Source of the DNA: Saccharothrix obliqua
Lineage (GTDB): Bacteria > Actinomycetota > Actinomycetes > Mycobacteriales > Pseudonocardiaceae
DNA length: 64,000 bases
Reading direction: 5' to 3'
NCBI RefSeq assembly: GCF_019375475.1
Contig: NZ_JAHXGQ010000014.1
Coordinates: forward strand, 1-64,000
The translations under genes were made by a program, and so were the position numbers. This document shows, piece after piece, positions 17,061 through 25,246 of the stretch. The notes under the pieces are model-generated. The model saw only the letters and a program-made list of their open reading frames with translations. It had not been told where the DNA came from and ran no database searches. Within the stretch, counting starts at the first letter, position 1; the number at the start of each line of letters is the position of its first letter.

Positions 17061-18694
17061 GGCGCACTCCTGACCATCGGACCGGTGGTGCCGCTGCCCG
17101 GCAGCGGAGCGCCGTACGTGACCTGCACCCCCCTGGCGCGTGCCGCCTCGACGATGCCGGGCACGGCGCGCTCGGCCAGGGCCGCGATGGTCATGGCCGG
17201 GTTGACGGTGAGCGCGCCGGGCACCGCGGAGCCGTCGGTGACGAAGATGCCGGGGTGGCCGCGCAACTCGTGGCGGTCGTCCAGCGCCGAGGTCGCCGGG
17301 TCGTCGCCCATGCGGCAGGAGGACAGCGGGTGCACCGTGTACGCGCCCACCACGTCATTGGTCCACGGCGTCACCGTGGCCAGCCCGTCGCGTTCCAGGA
17401 TGTCCTTGACCTCGGCGTCCGCGAGCGCCCAGGCGCGCTTGGTGTTCGCCGTCGGCTGGTAGCTCAGCGTGCCGCGCCCGAGCATCTGCTGCGAGATGCG
17501 GTAGGCGTTGCCGGTCGGCGGCGGCGGGCCGAACACGCCCTCGTTGTCGTCCTCGACCATCTCGAAGACGGTCAGCCACGACTGCCAGCGGCGGAGCATC
17601 TCCTTCTTCGCCACGCCGAACCACGACGGGCTGCCCGCGGGGCCGGCGGCCTGGGCGAGGATGGTGCCCAGACCGGGCGGGAAGTACAGCTGCTCCAGGG
17701 AGAAGCGCTCGTACTCGGGCAGCGCGGCGTCCAGGCGGTCCCAGCTGGCCACCACCGGACCCTTGCCGATCTGGTTCGCCAGGTAGGCGCGCCCGTCGCC
17801 GCGGTCGAGGCCGAGCACCTCGCGCACGCGGTCCTCGTTGACGACGGCGGTGTTGAGCCGTTCGCCGTTGCCGGAGAAGTACCGGCCGACCGCGTGCGGC
17901 AGCGCGCCCAGACCCTCCTCGGACCGCTGGAGGATCACCGGTGTCGCGCCCGCGCCCGCCGCCAGCACGACGATCTTGGCCGTGATGGTCCCGGAACCGG
18001 TGTGGACCCGGTAGTCGACGCCGTCGACGTGGTCGTAGTGCACGCGGTAGCCGCCGTCGTCGGTCCGCTCGATCCGCTGCACCTCGTGCAGGGGCCGGAC
18101 CTCCGCGCCGTGCGCCACCGCGCCGGGCAGGTAGTTGAGCAGCAGCGACTGCTTGGCGTCGAACCGGCAGCCCGCCATCATCCAGTTGCAGTTCGTGCAC
18201 AGCGAGTTGTCGACGCCGCTCGGCACGGGGTTCGCGGTCCGCCCCGCGTGGTGGCAGGCCGCCGCCCACAGGCCACCCGCGTAGGTCACGTCGGACCAGT
18301 CCTGCTTGCGCACCGGGATCGCCTCGGCCACGCGGTCGTACCAGGGGTCGAGCGAGTCGCGGGACAACGCGGCCGGCCACATGCGACGGCCGATCGAACC
18401 GTGGCGCTCGAAGACGAACCGGGGCGCTCGGGGGAGGGCCGCGAAGTAGACGACGCTGCCGCCGCCGACGCAGTTGCCGCTGAGCACGCTCATGCCGTCG
18501 CCGGCGACGAAGTCGAAGACCCGCGTGTAGGAGGAACCGAGCAGGAAGTCGTGCTCGAAGTCCTTGCCCTCCAGCCACGGCCCGCGCTCCAGGACCACGA
18601 CGCGCGCGCCGCCCGCCGCCAGGTGGTAGGCGGTGATCGCGCCGCCGAACCCGCTGCCGACCACGAGGACGTCGGTGCTCTCCTCGGCGCTCAT
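17057..18694 (-). CDS. GMC-family FAD oxidoreductase
   Basis: A 545-residue flavoprotein of the glucose-methanol-choline family. It has the N-terminal dinucleotide fold TDVLVVGSGFGGAITAYHLA, the GGGSVVYFAALPR segment near the flavin, and a C-terminal VGAYTVHPLSSCRMG followed by FVTDGSAVPGALTVNPAMTIAALAER. It resembles cholesterol oxidase/glucose dehydrogenase type enzymes. It overlaps the preceding small-partner gene and the following membrane-protein gene by four bases each. Substrate unknown; a role in the enediyne pathway is possible because some clusters carry FAD oxidoreductases. Confidence 0.85.
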   Translation of the reverse strand: MSAEESTDVLVVGSGFGGAITAYHLAAGGARVVVLERGPWLEGKDFEHDFLLGSSYTRVFDFVAGDGMSVLSGNCVGGGSVVYFAALPRAPRFVFERHGSIGRRMWPAALSRDSLDPWYDRVAEAIPVRKQDWSDVTYAGGLWAAACHHAGRTANPVPSGVDNSLCTNCNWMMAGCRFDAKQSLLLNYLPGAVAHGAEVRPLHEVQRIERTDDGGYRVHYDHVDGVDYRVHTGSGTITAKIVVLAAGAGATPVILQRSEEGLGALPHAVGRYFSGNGERLNTAVVNEDRVREVLGLDRGDGRAYLANQIGKGPVVASWDRLDAALPEYERFSLEQLYFPPGLGTILAQAAGPAGSPSWFGVAKKEMLRRWQSWLTVFEMVEDDNEGVFGPPPPTGNAYRISQQMLGRGTLSYQPTANTKRAWALADAEVKDILERDGLATVTPWTNDVVGAYTVHPLSSCRMGDDPATSALDDRHELRGHPGIFVTDGSAVPGALTVNPAMTIAALAERAVPGIVEAARARGVQVTYGAPLPGSGTTGPMVRSAP

Positions 18695-19260
18695 GCGGGG
18701 CTGCCCGAGGGCGTCGTGGCCGGGTGGAGGTCGGCCAGCTGTCGGCCGTAGGAGAACTCGCCGAACCGCCACAGGCCGTCGGCCTGCGGTGGCGCGAAGC
18801 CCATTGTCGCCAGCCCCGGGTGGCCCGCGGCGAGGGCGTCCGCGGTGCGCATGTGGGGCGCGGTGTCGAACGCCATGGTGCAGAACAGGGCCAGCAGCAC
18901 CCAGCCGTCCTTCTCCGGGTGGCCGGGCGCGGTCAACCGCGCGACCAGCGCCGTCCGGTGTTCGAACGGCAGCGCCACGAACGCGGGCAACCCGGTTTCC
19001 AGGTCCACGCCGTGCTCGGCCGCGTAAGCCTCCGCGTGGGCGTTCAGCCCGGCCGCGTAGTGGTCGAGGCCGGCGGCGAGGCCGGGTGCGGGCTGCTCCA
19101 GCAGCTCCACCGCGCCCGCCGCGACGGCGCCGCCACCGGTGGCCGCGCCCGCGATCGCCCGGTCGTCGGGTGTGCGCTTCTCACCCGGGACGATCGTGTC
19201 GGCGAAGGACTCCAGGGTCGCGGTCCGGCTCCGCCGGTCGTCCGAGTCACCTGATCGCAC
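18691..19260 (-). CDS. Small partner of the GMC oxidoreductase (gluconate 2-dehydrogenase subunit 3-like)
   Basis: A 189-residue protein encoded directly upstream of, and overlapping, the GMC gene. Its opening (TATLESFADTIVPGEKRTPDD) resembles the conserved start of gluconate 2-dehydrogenase subunit 3-like proteins, which accompany GMC flavoproteins. The GTG at 19260 follows a strong GGAAGG site; the long in-frame upstream extension lies in AT-richer intergenic DNA and is not used. There is no clear Tat signal, unlike many family members. It heads a five-gene operon running to 14850. Confidence 0.68.
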   Translation of the reverse strand: MRSGDSDDRRSRTATLESFADTIVPGEKRTPDDRAIAGAATGGGAVAAGAVELLEQPAPGLAAGLDHYAAGLNAHAEAYAAEHGVDLETGLPAFVALPFEHRTALVARLTAPGHPEKDGWVLLALFCTMAFDTAPHMRTADALAAGHPGLATMGFAPPQADGLWRFGEFSYGRQLADLHPATTPSGSPA

Positions 19261-19746
19261 GCGCCTTCCTTTCCACGCCGAGTGCCGACAGGTCCGCCCG
19301 GAAAACAGTCGGCGACCGGCCGATGAATGAGGGCCTGACGCCGGAGCGGCGATTCGGCCGAAGAGTCCCCGGGCAGGCTCCGATTCGATTGACCGCGCGA
19401 CGCCCGTCGGTTGTTTTTTGATCACCTTCACCGTACGCTGCGGCCTCTTTTTCCACGTCTCCAAACTTGCTCTGGAGTCTGGAATTCGGCTGATCGAGTG
19501 TACCGGCGCGGCCGTCCGCACGCATTCTCACGGAGAGTGAGCATATTCCTGACAGGCTCGTTGCTTGTGCGTCAAAAATGCGACTGCTATGCTGGCAAAT
19601 GCTGTTGTCCGTCGGGGGCCTGGGGTGGGTGAATATATTGACCGGTGCGTACAGATAATGTGGCCGGCAGGTGGGTGGACCAATTCTTCGATCAGTGCCC
19701 CCGAGGCGGGGGCGGGCATGAGCCGTCTGGTTCAGCGGGAGGGCTG
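19261..19746. other. Divergent lower-GC intergenic region
   Basis: About 490 bases between the redox operon and the AraC gene. It is clearly less GC-rich than the rest of the window, with stretches such as 19411-19470 and 19540-19680. It must hold both divergent promoters; candidate -10-like hexamers are TATGCT near 19590 and TAATGT near 19658, but I cannot fix either promoter. No gene is supported here. Confidence 0.45.
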
Positions 19747-20523
19747 ATGGAGGGCGACGTCGAGCACGCGGTCCGGAAAGTCGTCGAGACGATGCGGGAG
19801 AGGCCCGGCGAGCAGTTCACGATCGACGACATGGCTCGCACGGCGATGTTCAGCAAGTTCCACTTCACCAGGATGTTCCAGCGCGTCACCGGGGTGTCCC
19901 CCAGCAGGTTCCTGGCGGCGGTGCGGTTGCAGGAGGCCAAGCGGCTGCTGGTCTCGACGTCGTTGAGCGTCACCGAGATCAGCCTCCGGGTGGGGTACAA
20001 CAGCGTCGGCACCTTCAGCTACCGCTTCCGCACCAGCGTCGGCCTCTCGCCGTCGCTGTACCGGGAACTGGGTGAGTGCACGCAGCAGATGTGCCTGGAC
20101 AGCAAGCCGCTGCTGACGCCGTCCGCCGCGCCCGCGACGACCCTGCGCGGCCGGATCGGCCGACCGCGGGAGGGTGACGTCGGCCTGGTCTTCGTGGGGC
20201 TGTTCCCCGGCAGGCTGCCGCACGGCCGGCCGGTCCGCTGCACCGTCCTGCCCGGCCCCGGCTCGTACGTGCTGAACGACGTGGTGCCCGGCACCTGGTA
20301 CCTGCTCACGCACTCGGTCTCCGCCGACCGCAGCGAGATGCTGCGCCTGCACGACCACGACCCCGGCCTGTTCATCGGCTCGATCGGTCCCATCACCATC
20401 CGCCCCGGCACGAGCACGCGGCTGCCGGAGATCACGCTCCGGCCGGCCGACGCGCTCGACCCGCCGGTGCTGCTCTCGCTGGTGAGCTTGCGCACCAACG
20501 CGTTGGGCAGGCGCCGGGACTGA
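19747..20523 (+). CDS. AraC-family regulator with N-terminal DNA-binding domain
   Basis: A 258-residue regulator in which the AraC double helix-turn-helix lies at the N-terminus (DDMARTAMFSKFHFTRMFQRV, then TEISLRVGYNSVGTFSYRFR). A C-terminal beta-rich domain of about 130 residues follows (VFVGLFPGRLPHGRP, SYVLNDVVPGTWYLLTHSV). This inverted order occurs in some actinomycete regulators. The ATG at 19747 has GGGAGG four bases upstream. It borders the enediyne operon and converges on its last gene, so it is a candidate pathway regulator. Confidence 0.82.
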   Translation: MEGDVEHAVRKVVETMRERPGEQFTIDDMARTAMFSKFHFTRMFQRVTGVSPSRFLAAVRLQEAKRLLVSTSLSVTEISLRVGYNSVGTFSYRFRTSVGLSPSLYRELGECTQQMCLDSKPLLTPSAAPATTLRGRIGRPREGDVGLVFVGLFPGRLPHGRPVRCTVLPGPGSYVLNDVVPGTWYLLTHSVSADRSEMLRLHDHDPGLFIGSIGPITIRPGTSTRLPEITLRPADALDPPVLLSLVSLRTNALGRRRD

Positions 20524-20542
20524 CCGCGCCGCCCACCGGTCC

Positions 20543-20568
20543 GCACCCGGCCCCTTCACGCCGGGTGC
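20543..20568. terminator. Hairpin between AraC and P450 genes
   Basis: A 9-bp perfect stem (20543-20551 with 20560-20568) and 8-base loop span the P450 stop codon in the convergent junction. It probably acts in both directions. Confidence 0.5.
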
Positions 20569-21890
20569 ACCGTGACGGGCAGCCCACCGCGCATCCGCAG
20601 GGACAGCATGGGTTCGGGCACCGCCCGGTGACCGGCCGCGGTGCGCAGCCGCAGGTCACGCGCCAGCAGCGCGGTCGCGAACGTCGCCTCCACCAGCCCG
20701 AGCTGCTGGCCCACGCAGAACCGGGGTCCCGCGCCGAACGGCAGGTAGGCGTAGCGCGGCCGACCGCCCGACCGGTCGGGCAGGAAGCGGTCCGGGTCGA
20801 AGCGGTCCGGCTCGTCCCACAGGCCCGGGTGCCGGTGCAGCGTGTACGGGCAGATCAGCACGTCCGAGCCGGCGGGCACCCGGTAGCCGGCGACGTCGTC
20901 GTCCTCCTTGGCCTGGCGGGTCAGGATCCAGACCGGCGGGTAGAGCCGCATCGACTCGTTGAGCACCGCGGCCGTGTAGGTCAGCCGGGGCAGGTCCGCG
21001 AACGTCGGCAACCGGTCGCCGAGCACGTCGACGGCCTCCTCGCGCACCCGGCGCAGCACGTCGGGGTGCCGGTCGAGCAGGTACCACGTCCAGCCCAGGG
21101 TGCTGGCGGTCGTCTCGTGGCCCGCCAGGAGCAGCGTGACCAGGTCGTCGCGCAGTCGCCTCGGGTCGTTGTTCCGGGTGGCCGCGATCAGGCGGGTCAG
21201 CACGTCGTCGCCCTCCGGCCGGGGGTGGCGCAACCGGTCCGCGGTGAGGCGTGCCACCACGTCGTCCAGGTAGCGGCGCGCGCGGCGGAACCGGAGCTGC
21301 CCCGCCAGCGGCACCCACGTGGGCACCAGGCCCATCGTCTCCATCTCGAACATCGCCTGGTCCTGCACCACGCCGAACGCCCGGCCCGCACCGGTGAAGG
21401 CGTCGAGGTCGGTGTCCAGCAGGGTGTGGCCCAGCACGGCCAGCGTGAACCCGGTCAGCTCGTCCACCAGGTTCACCGGCCCGGCGGCGCCCCGGAGGCG
21501 GGCGACCAACGCGCCCGCCTCCCGCGCCACGACGTCCGCCCGCGCCGCGATGCGCTTGTGCGCGAACGCCGGCTGCACCACCCGCCGCTGCTCACGCCAC
21601 CGCTCGCCGTCACTGGTCAGGAGACCGTCGCCGAGCGCGCGCCTGGCCTGGATGTAGCCGATGCCCTTGCGGTAGTTGGCGGGGTTGTCGGCCAGCACGT
21701 GCTTGGCGTGGTCGGGGTGGTTGAAGAAGTACAGCGACTTGGGGCCGATGGTGATCTTCACCGCATCGCCGTACGCCTCCGCCGCCGACCGCATCATCCC
21801 GAGCCGGTCGAAGATCAGTTGGCGCAGCAAACCCGGTGCCGCGCGCAGCGGCGTGGTGGGGGGTGACACGGCACGTCGGGCGGTGGTCAT
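20556..21890 (-). CDS. Cytochrome P450 of the unbU/unbV operon
   Basis: A 444-residue P450 of the longer E-class-like bacterial type. It has the I-helix AGHETTASTLGW, ExxR in LNESMRLYPPVW, and the heme signature PFGAGPRFCVGQQLG. It is the last gene of the operon that starts with the membrane protein at 28321 and contains both DUF1702 genes, unbV and unbU. That position argues for an oxidation on the enediyne core or its periphery. The ATG at 21890 overlaps the stop of the small repeat ORF by four bases. Confidence 0.88.
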   Translation of the reverse strand: MTTARRAVSPPTTPLRAAPGLLRQLIFDRLGMMRSAAEAYGDAVKITIGPKSLYFFNHPDHAKHVLADNPANYRKGIGYIQARRALGDGLLTSDGERWREQRRVVQPAFAHKRIAARADVVAREAGALVARLRGAAGPVNLVDELTGFTLAVLGHTLLDTDLDAFTGAGRAFGVVQDQAMFEMETMGLVPTWVPLAGQLRFRRARRYLDDVVARLTADRLRHPRPEGDDVLTRLIAATRNNDPRRLRDDLVTLLLAGHETTASTLGWTWYLLDRHPDVLRRVREEAVDVLGDRLPTFADLPRLTYTAAVLNESMRLYPPVWILTRQAKEDDDVAGYRVPAGSDVLICPYTLHRHPGLWDEPDRFDPDRFLPDRSGGRPRYAYLPFGAGPRFCVGQQLGLVEATFATALLARDLRLRTAAGHRAVPEPMLSLRMRGGLPVTVHPA

Positions 21891-22246
21891 CGCGCCACCT
21901 CCGGTGGTGGGACGAGGTGCGGCGCGGCGGACATCTCGACGGGCTGACCGGTGACCCGGCCGCTGGGTGCGGCCGGGGCGGTCGAGCGGCTGTCGGGTGC
22001 GGCAGGGTCGGCGGTGTGGCCGCCGGGTGCGGGCAGGTTGACGCTCCGGCTGTCGGGTGTGGCCGGGTTGGCGAGCCGGCCGCCGGGAGCGGGCAGGTTG
22101 ACGCTCGAACCGCCGGGTGTGGCCGGGTCGGCGGTGTGGCCGCCGGGGGTGGGCAGGTCGGCGACCCGCCCACCGGGCCGGCAGCACGGGCGGCGCACCA
22201 CGCGGGTGGGGCGGTCCGCGGGGAGCGGACCGCCGTGGGCGTTCAT
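21887..22246 (-). CDS. Possible small Pro/Gly-rich repeat protein between unbU and P450
   Basis: A 119-residue frame that starts in an ATGA overlap with the unbU stop and ends in an ATGA overlap with the P450 start, exactly the spacing of a coupled operon gene. After a basic N-terminus with a PCCRPGG segment, it holds eight 10-residue repeats of the form PGGxxADPAT or PDSRSVNLPA, then ends SAAPHLVPPPEVAR. No signal peptide or known domain is seen. Caution: other frames across this GC-rich array are also open, so the perfect overlaps are the main evidence that it is translated. Confidence 0.45.
   Translation of the reverse strand: MNAHGGPLPADRPTRVVRRPCCRPGGRVADLPTPGGHTADPATPGGSSVNLPAPGGRLANPATPDSRSVNLPAPGGHTADPAAPDSRSTAPAAPSGRVTGQPVEMSAAPHLVPPPEVAR
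21938..22177. repeat. Eight degenerate 30-bp tandem repeats
   Basis: The segment consists of about eight units of 30 bp. Read on the minus strand in the small-ORF frame, they encode PGGRVADLPT, PGGHTADPAT, PGGSSVNLPA, PGGRLANPAT, PDSRSVNLPA, PGGHTADPAA, PDSRSTAPAA and PSGRVTGQPV. Similar units recur at two-unit spacing, which suggests expansion of 30- to 60-bp blocks. Confidence 0.75.
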
Positions 22247-23295
22247 CGGGCCACCCGGTGGTCCGCGACCGGCTCCGCGACGACGGGGGACGCGGCGACC
22301 GGCTCGGTGGCCGGCGCGTGGCCGTTGCCCGTCGGCACGGCGATCGGGTCCGCCGTCACCTCGGCCTCCCGCGCGGCGGCTTCGAGGGCGGCGCGCTCGG
22401 CGCGTGCCTTGTCCACGAAGTGCACGCCCCACAGGAACATGCCGCGGATCAAGCACACGCCCGCTGTCGCCAGGAACAGGCCGTAGGCGATGTGCACGGC
22501 GGTCAGCAGGCCGTAGGCCAGCGCGACACCACCGCCGAACGCGATCTGCGCGGACGGCCTGGACGGTGTCGTGCCCGGGTCGCTCACCATGTAGTTGGTG
22601 AACAACACGAACGCGACGCCGGTCATCATGCCCAGCGCGGCCGGGATCGAGGTGCCGAAGACCAGACCGCGGACCACCGCCTGGAGCGCGAACACCACCA
22701 GCCACGCGCCGACCAACCACACACGACCGGTCAGCTTGGCGTTGAGCATCGTGCCCGACACCAGGATGACGACCACGATGATCCAGCCGACCCAGGTGTC
22801 CACGTGCTCGGTGAAGTGGTACGGCGGCGCGATGCTGGCCCACGGGAACAGCAGCAGGATGACCGCGATCCCGAGGTTCGACGGGTTCATGTAGTGCCGC
22901 AGCCGCCCGCGCACCGGTGCGCGCAGCACCCACTTCGCGCTCACCGCGACGACCACGCCGAACACCATCACCAGCACCTGGTCGTTGACGTAGGTCAACA
23001 TGTTCAGCGCGAGGCCGGTGATGTGGGCCGGGTACAGGAACTCCAGCACGCCCTTCACGCCGCCCCCGGCGTACCGCGGGGCACGCCCCTCGGCCTTCGC
23101 CGCGACGAACTCCAGGACGAACTCCGTGGTGTACGCCGTGAACAGCGCGATGAACGGCCACAGCCAGGGCTGCTCGAACCCGAGCACCGTGTAGCCGAAG
23201 ATGTTGAAGATCGAGATCGAGATCGCGAACCGGCGCAGCGCGATGACCACCTTGGCGTCGTGCCGCGGTGAGACCCGCGCGTTCTCCTTCGCCAC
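22243..23295 (-). CDS. unbU: UnbU-type enediyne membrane protein (RnfD/NqrB-like)
   Basis: A 350-residue integral membrane protein with about eight hydrophobic segments. It contains LRHYMNPSNLGIAVILLLFPW and PAALGMMTGVAFVLFTNYMVSDPGTTPS, stretches typical of RnfD/NqrB-like folds and of the UnbU proteins conserved beside enediyne PKSs. Its precise role in enediyne formation is not established. The C-terminal 60 residues are a charged then Pro/Ala-rich tail. The GTG start lies 4 bases after the unbV stop. Confidence 0.85.
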   Translation of the reverse strand: MAKENARVSPRHDAKVVIALRRFAISISIFNIFGYTVLGFEQPWLWPFIALFTAYTTEFVLEFVAAKAEGRAPRYAGGGVKGVLEFLYPAHITGLALNMLTYVNDQVLVMVFGVVVAVSAKWVLRAPVRGRLRHYMNPSNLGIAVILLLFPWASIAPPYHFTEHVDTWVGWIIVVVILVSGTMLNAKLTGRVWLVGAWLVVFALQAVVRGLVFGTSIPAALGMMTGVAFVLFTNYMVSDPGTTPSRPSAQIAFGGGVALAYGLLTAVHIAYGLFLATAGVCLIRGMFLWGVHFVDKARAERAALEAAAREAEVTADPIAVPTGNGHAPATEPVAASPVVAEPVADHRVAR

Positions 23296-23299
23296 GTCC

Positions 23300-25246
23300 T
23301 CAGCCCTCCTCTGCGGTCGTGCCGAGCCGCAGCGTGTGCTGCCCCGGGCTCAGTCGGAGTTCCTGTTCGTGCAACCGGGCCGAGCGATCGCGCCACTGCA
23401 CCTGTACGGTCACCGGCTCGGTCACGTCGCCCAGTCCGATGTGGACCTCGTGGCTGCGCTTGCCGGAGTGGCCGCTGCCCCCGTCGACGCGGTCGATCAG
23501 CGTGCGCCCGTCCGGCGTGGTGACGGTGACCGCCGCGCCGATGGCCGGCGAACCCGGACCCTGCCCGCCCTCGTGCAGCAGCCGCAGGTTCAGGTACGAC
23601 CCGGTGTCCGGGCTCTCGTTGCGGTAGAACACCGGCTCGCCGAACTGCCGGGAGACCGCGAAGTCGAGCCTGCCGTCACCGTCCGCGTCACCGGTCGCGA
23701 TACCACGCGTGGGCACCGGGACGGCGAGGCCGAGCCTGCCCGCGACGTCGGTGTAGCGGTCACCCTCGCCCTTGGCGAAGAAGTGCAGCGTCTGGTTGCC
23801 CGCGATGTCGTCGCCCGCACCGACGTTCGGCCACCACAACGGGCTGTGCAGCAGGGAGTCGTGCGCGGTGGCCAGCTCCTGGAGCTGGGGCCAGCGGTCG
23901 GTCTGGCCGCGGACGAACCCGGTCGCCTGCACGATCGCGTGCTCGCCGGAGTTGTCGAAGTCGCCGATCTTGACGTCCCAGCCCCAACCCGACCAGGCGG
24001 TGCCCGCCTGCGCGCTCCGGTCCGCCCAGGGCGCCTCGCCGCTGCCCAGCCGGGCACGCAGCTCGGCGACGTCGGCGGCGGTGTTCATCCACTGGAAGTT
24101 GCTCTCCTGGATGCCCCACGAGGTCGTGATGTTGCTGACGAACATGTCGTACATGCCGTCGCGGTCCAGGTCGCCGAAGTCCACGCCCATGCCCTTGAAC
24201 GAGTCGATGCCGACGATCTTCGACTTCGGCGTGACCGCGTCCCGCTCGCCGCGCACCTCGGCGAACTTCAGCTCACCGGGCGTCGACCTGTTGTGCAGCA
24301 GGCGGTCCGGGCCGAAGTCGTTCGCGATGTACAGCTCCGGCAACCCGTCGCGGTCCACGTCGGTCGCGCTGACCGCCAGCGACCAGCCCTGGCGGGCGGG
24401 TTCCGGCACGGCGTCGTCGACGCGGGTGAACTTCGCGGTCCGCGAGTCGGTGGCGGACGGGTCATAGCGGTAGATGTACTTGCCGCCGGCGTTGAAGGCG
24501 TGCGACATCGTGTCGTTCATCGTGACGCCACCGCTGACGCTCGCGTCGAGCACCGGTCCGTCCGGGAAGTAGTTGCCGATGAAGACGTCCAGGTGCCCGT
24601 CACCGTCGAAGTCGGCCACGGTGGCGGCGTTGCTGTTCCACTGTGGACCGGCGTACCGGCCGTCGTAGCCCGCCTTCGCGGCGGGGTCCAGCTCCACCGG
24701 CCGGTAGGAAGCGGCGGAAAGCCCCTTCTCGCCCGGCTGTGCGGTGAACACGACGGGCGTGCGACCCCAGTAGTAGACCAACAGGTCCATCCGCCCGTCC
24801 TCGTTCAGGTCGGCGGGGACGCAGCCCATCGGGGCGATGACGTCGTTCATCGGCAGGGGGTCCGGCTTGAGGGCGAACGGCGCGTACCGGTCGTCGCCGC
24901 GACCCGGCGCCGGGGTGACGACCACCTGGTCGGTCCGGGTGTCCACCAGGCACAGGTCGTTGGCCAGGCCGTCACCGTCCAGGTCGTTGATCGCGATCGC
25001 CGAGCCGACCGACGAGATCCACGCCCGGATGTGCTCGTAGTCCTTGTTCACCTCGCGAATGGACTGGTGCTTGTCCGAGGCGGGCAGCGCGATCGCCATC
25101 GGCGTGAAGCGGTACCTGCTCGCGATCCGGTCCTGTTCGGCGGCCGACGTCGTGGGCAGGCTGACCACGAAGTAGCCGATCACCACCACGACCACGGCGA
25201 GGATTCCCGGCAGTTTGCGGCGCAGGGGGCCGACTGTCGCGTTCAT
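23300..25246 (-). CDS. unbV: UnbV-type enediyne protein with FG-GAP/VCBS repeats (ASPIC/UnbV)
   Basis: A 648-residue protein with an N-terminal transmembrane or signal anchor (ILAVVVVVIGYFVVSL), so the bulk is outside the membrane. It carries seven calcium-loop FG-GAP/VCBS blades: DLDGDGLAND, DLNEDGRMD, DFDGDGHLD, DVDRDGLPE, DLDRDGMYD, DFDNSGEH and DADGDGRLD. It closes with an ASPIC/UnbV-like domain (GAAVTVTTPDGRTLIDRV). It belongs to the conserved UnbV family of enediyne clusters, whose biochemical function is unknown. The ATG at 25246 overlaps the DUF1702 gene by four bases. Confidence 0.88.
   Translation of the reverse strand: MNATVGPLRRKLPGILAVVVVVIGYFVVSLPTTSAAEQDRIASRYRFTPMAIALPASDKHQSIREVNKDYEHIRAWISSVGSAIAINDLDGDGLANDLCLVDTRTDQVVVTPAPGRGDDRYAPFALKPDPLPMNDVIAPMGCVPADLNEDGRMDLLVYYWGRTPVVFTAQPGEKGLSAASYRPVELDPAAKAGYDGRYAGPQWNSNAATVADFDGDGHLDVFIGNYFPDGPVLDASVSGGVTMNDTMSHAFNAGGKYIYRYDPSATDSRTAKFTRVDDAVPEPARQGWSLAVSATDVDRDGLPELYIANDFGPDRLLHNRSTPGELKFAEVRGERDAVTPKSKIVGIDSFKGMGVDFGDLDRDGMYDMFVSNITTSWGIQESNFQWMNTAADVAELRARLGSGEAPWADRSAQAGTAWSGWGWDVKIGDFDNSGEHAIVQATGFVRGQTDRWPQLQELATAHDSLLHSPLWWPNVGAGDDIAGNQTLHFFAKGEGDRYTDVAGRLGLAVPVPTRGIATGDADGDGRLDFAVSRQFGEPVFYRNESPDTGSYLNLRLLHEGGQGPGSPAIGAAVTVTTPDGRTLIDRVDGGSGHSGKRSHEVHIGLGDVTEPVTVQVQWRDRSARLHEQELRLSPGQHTLRLGTTAEEG

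Noticed and set aside
20556..22187. P450 with a 100-residue arginine/proline-rich N-terminal extension
   Set aside because: The extension is the repeat array read in another frame; the P450 fold starts at the ATG at 21890.
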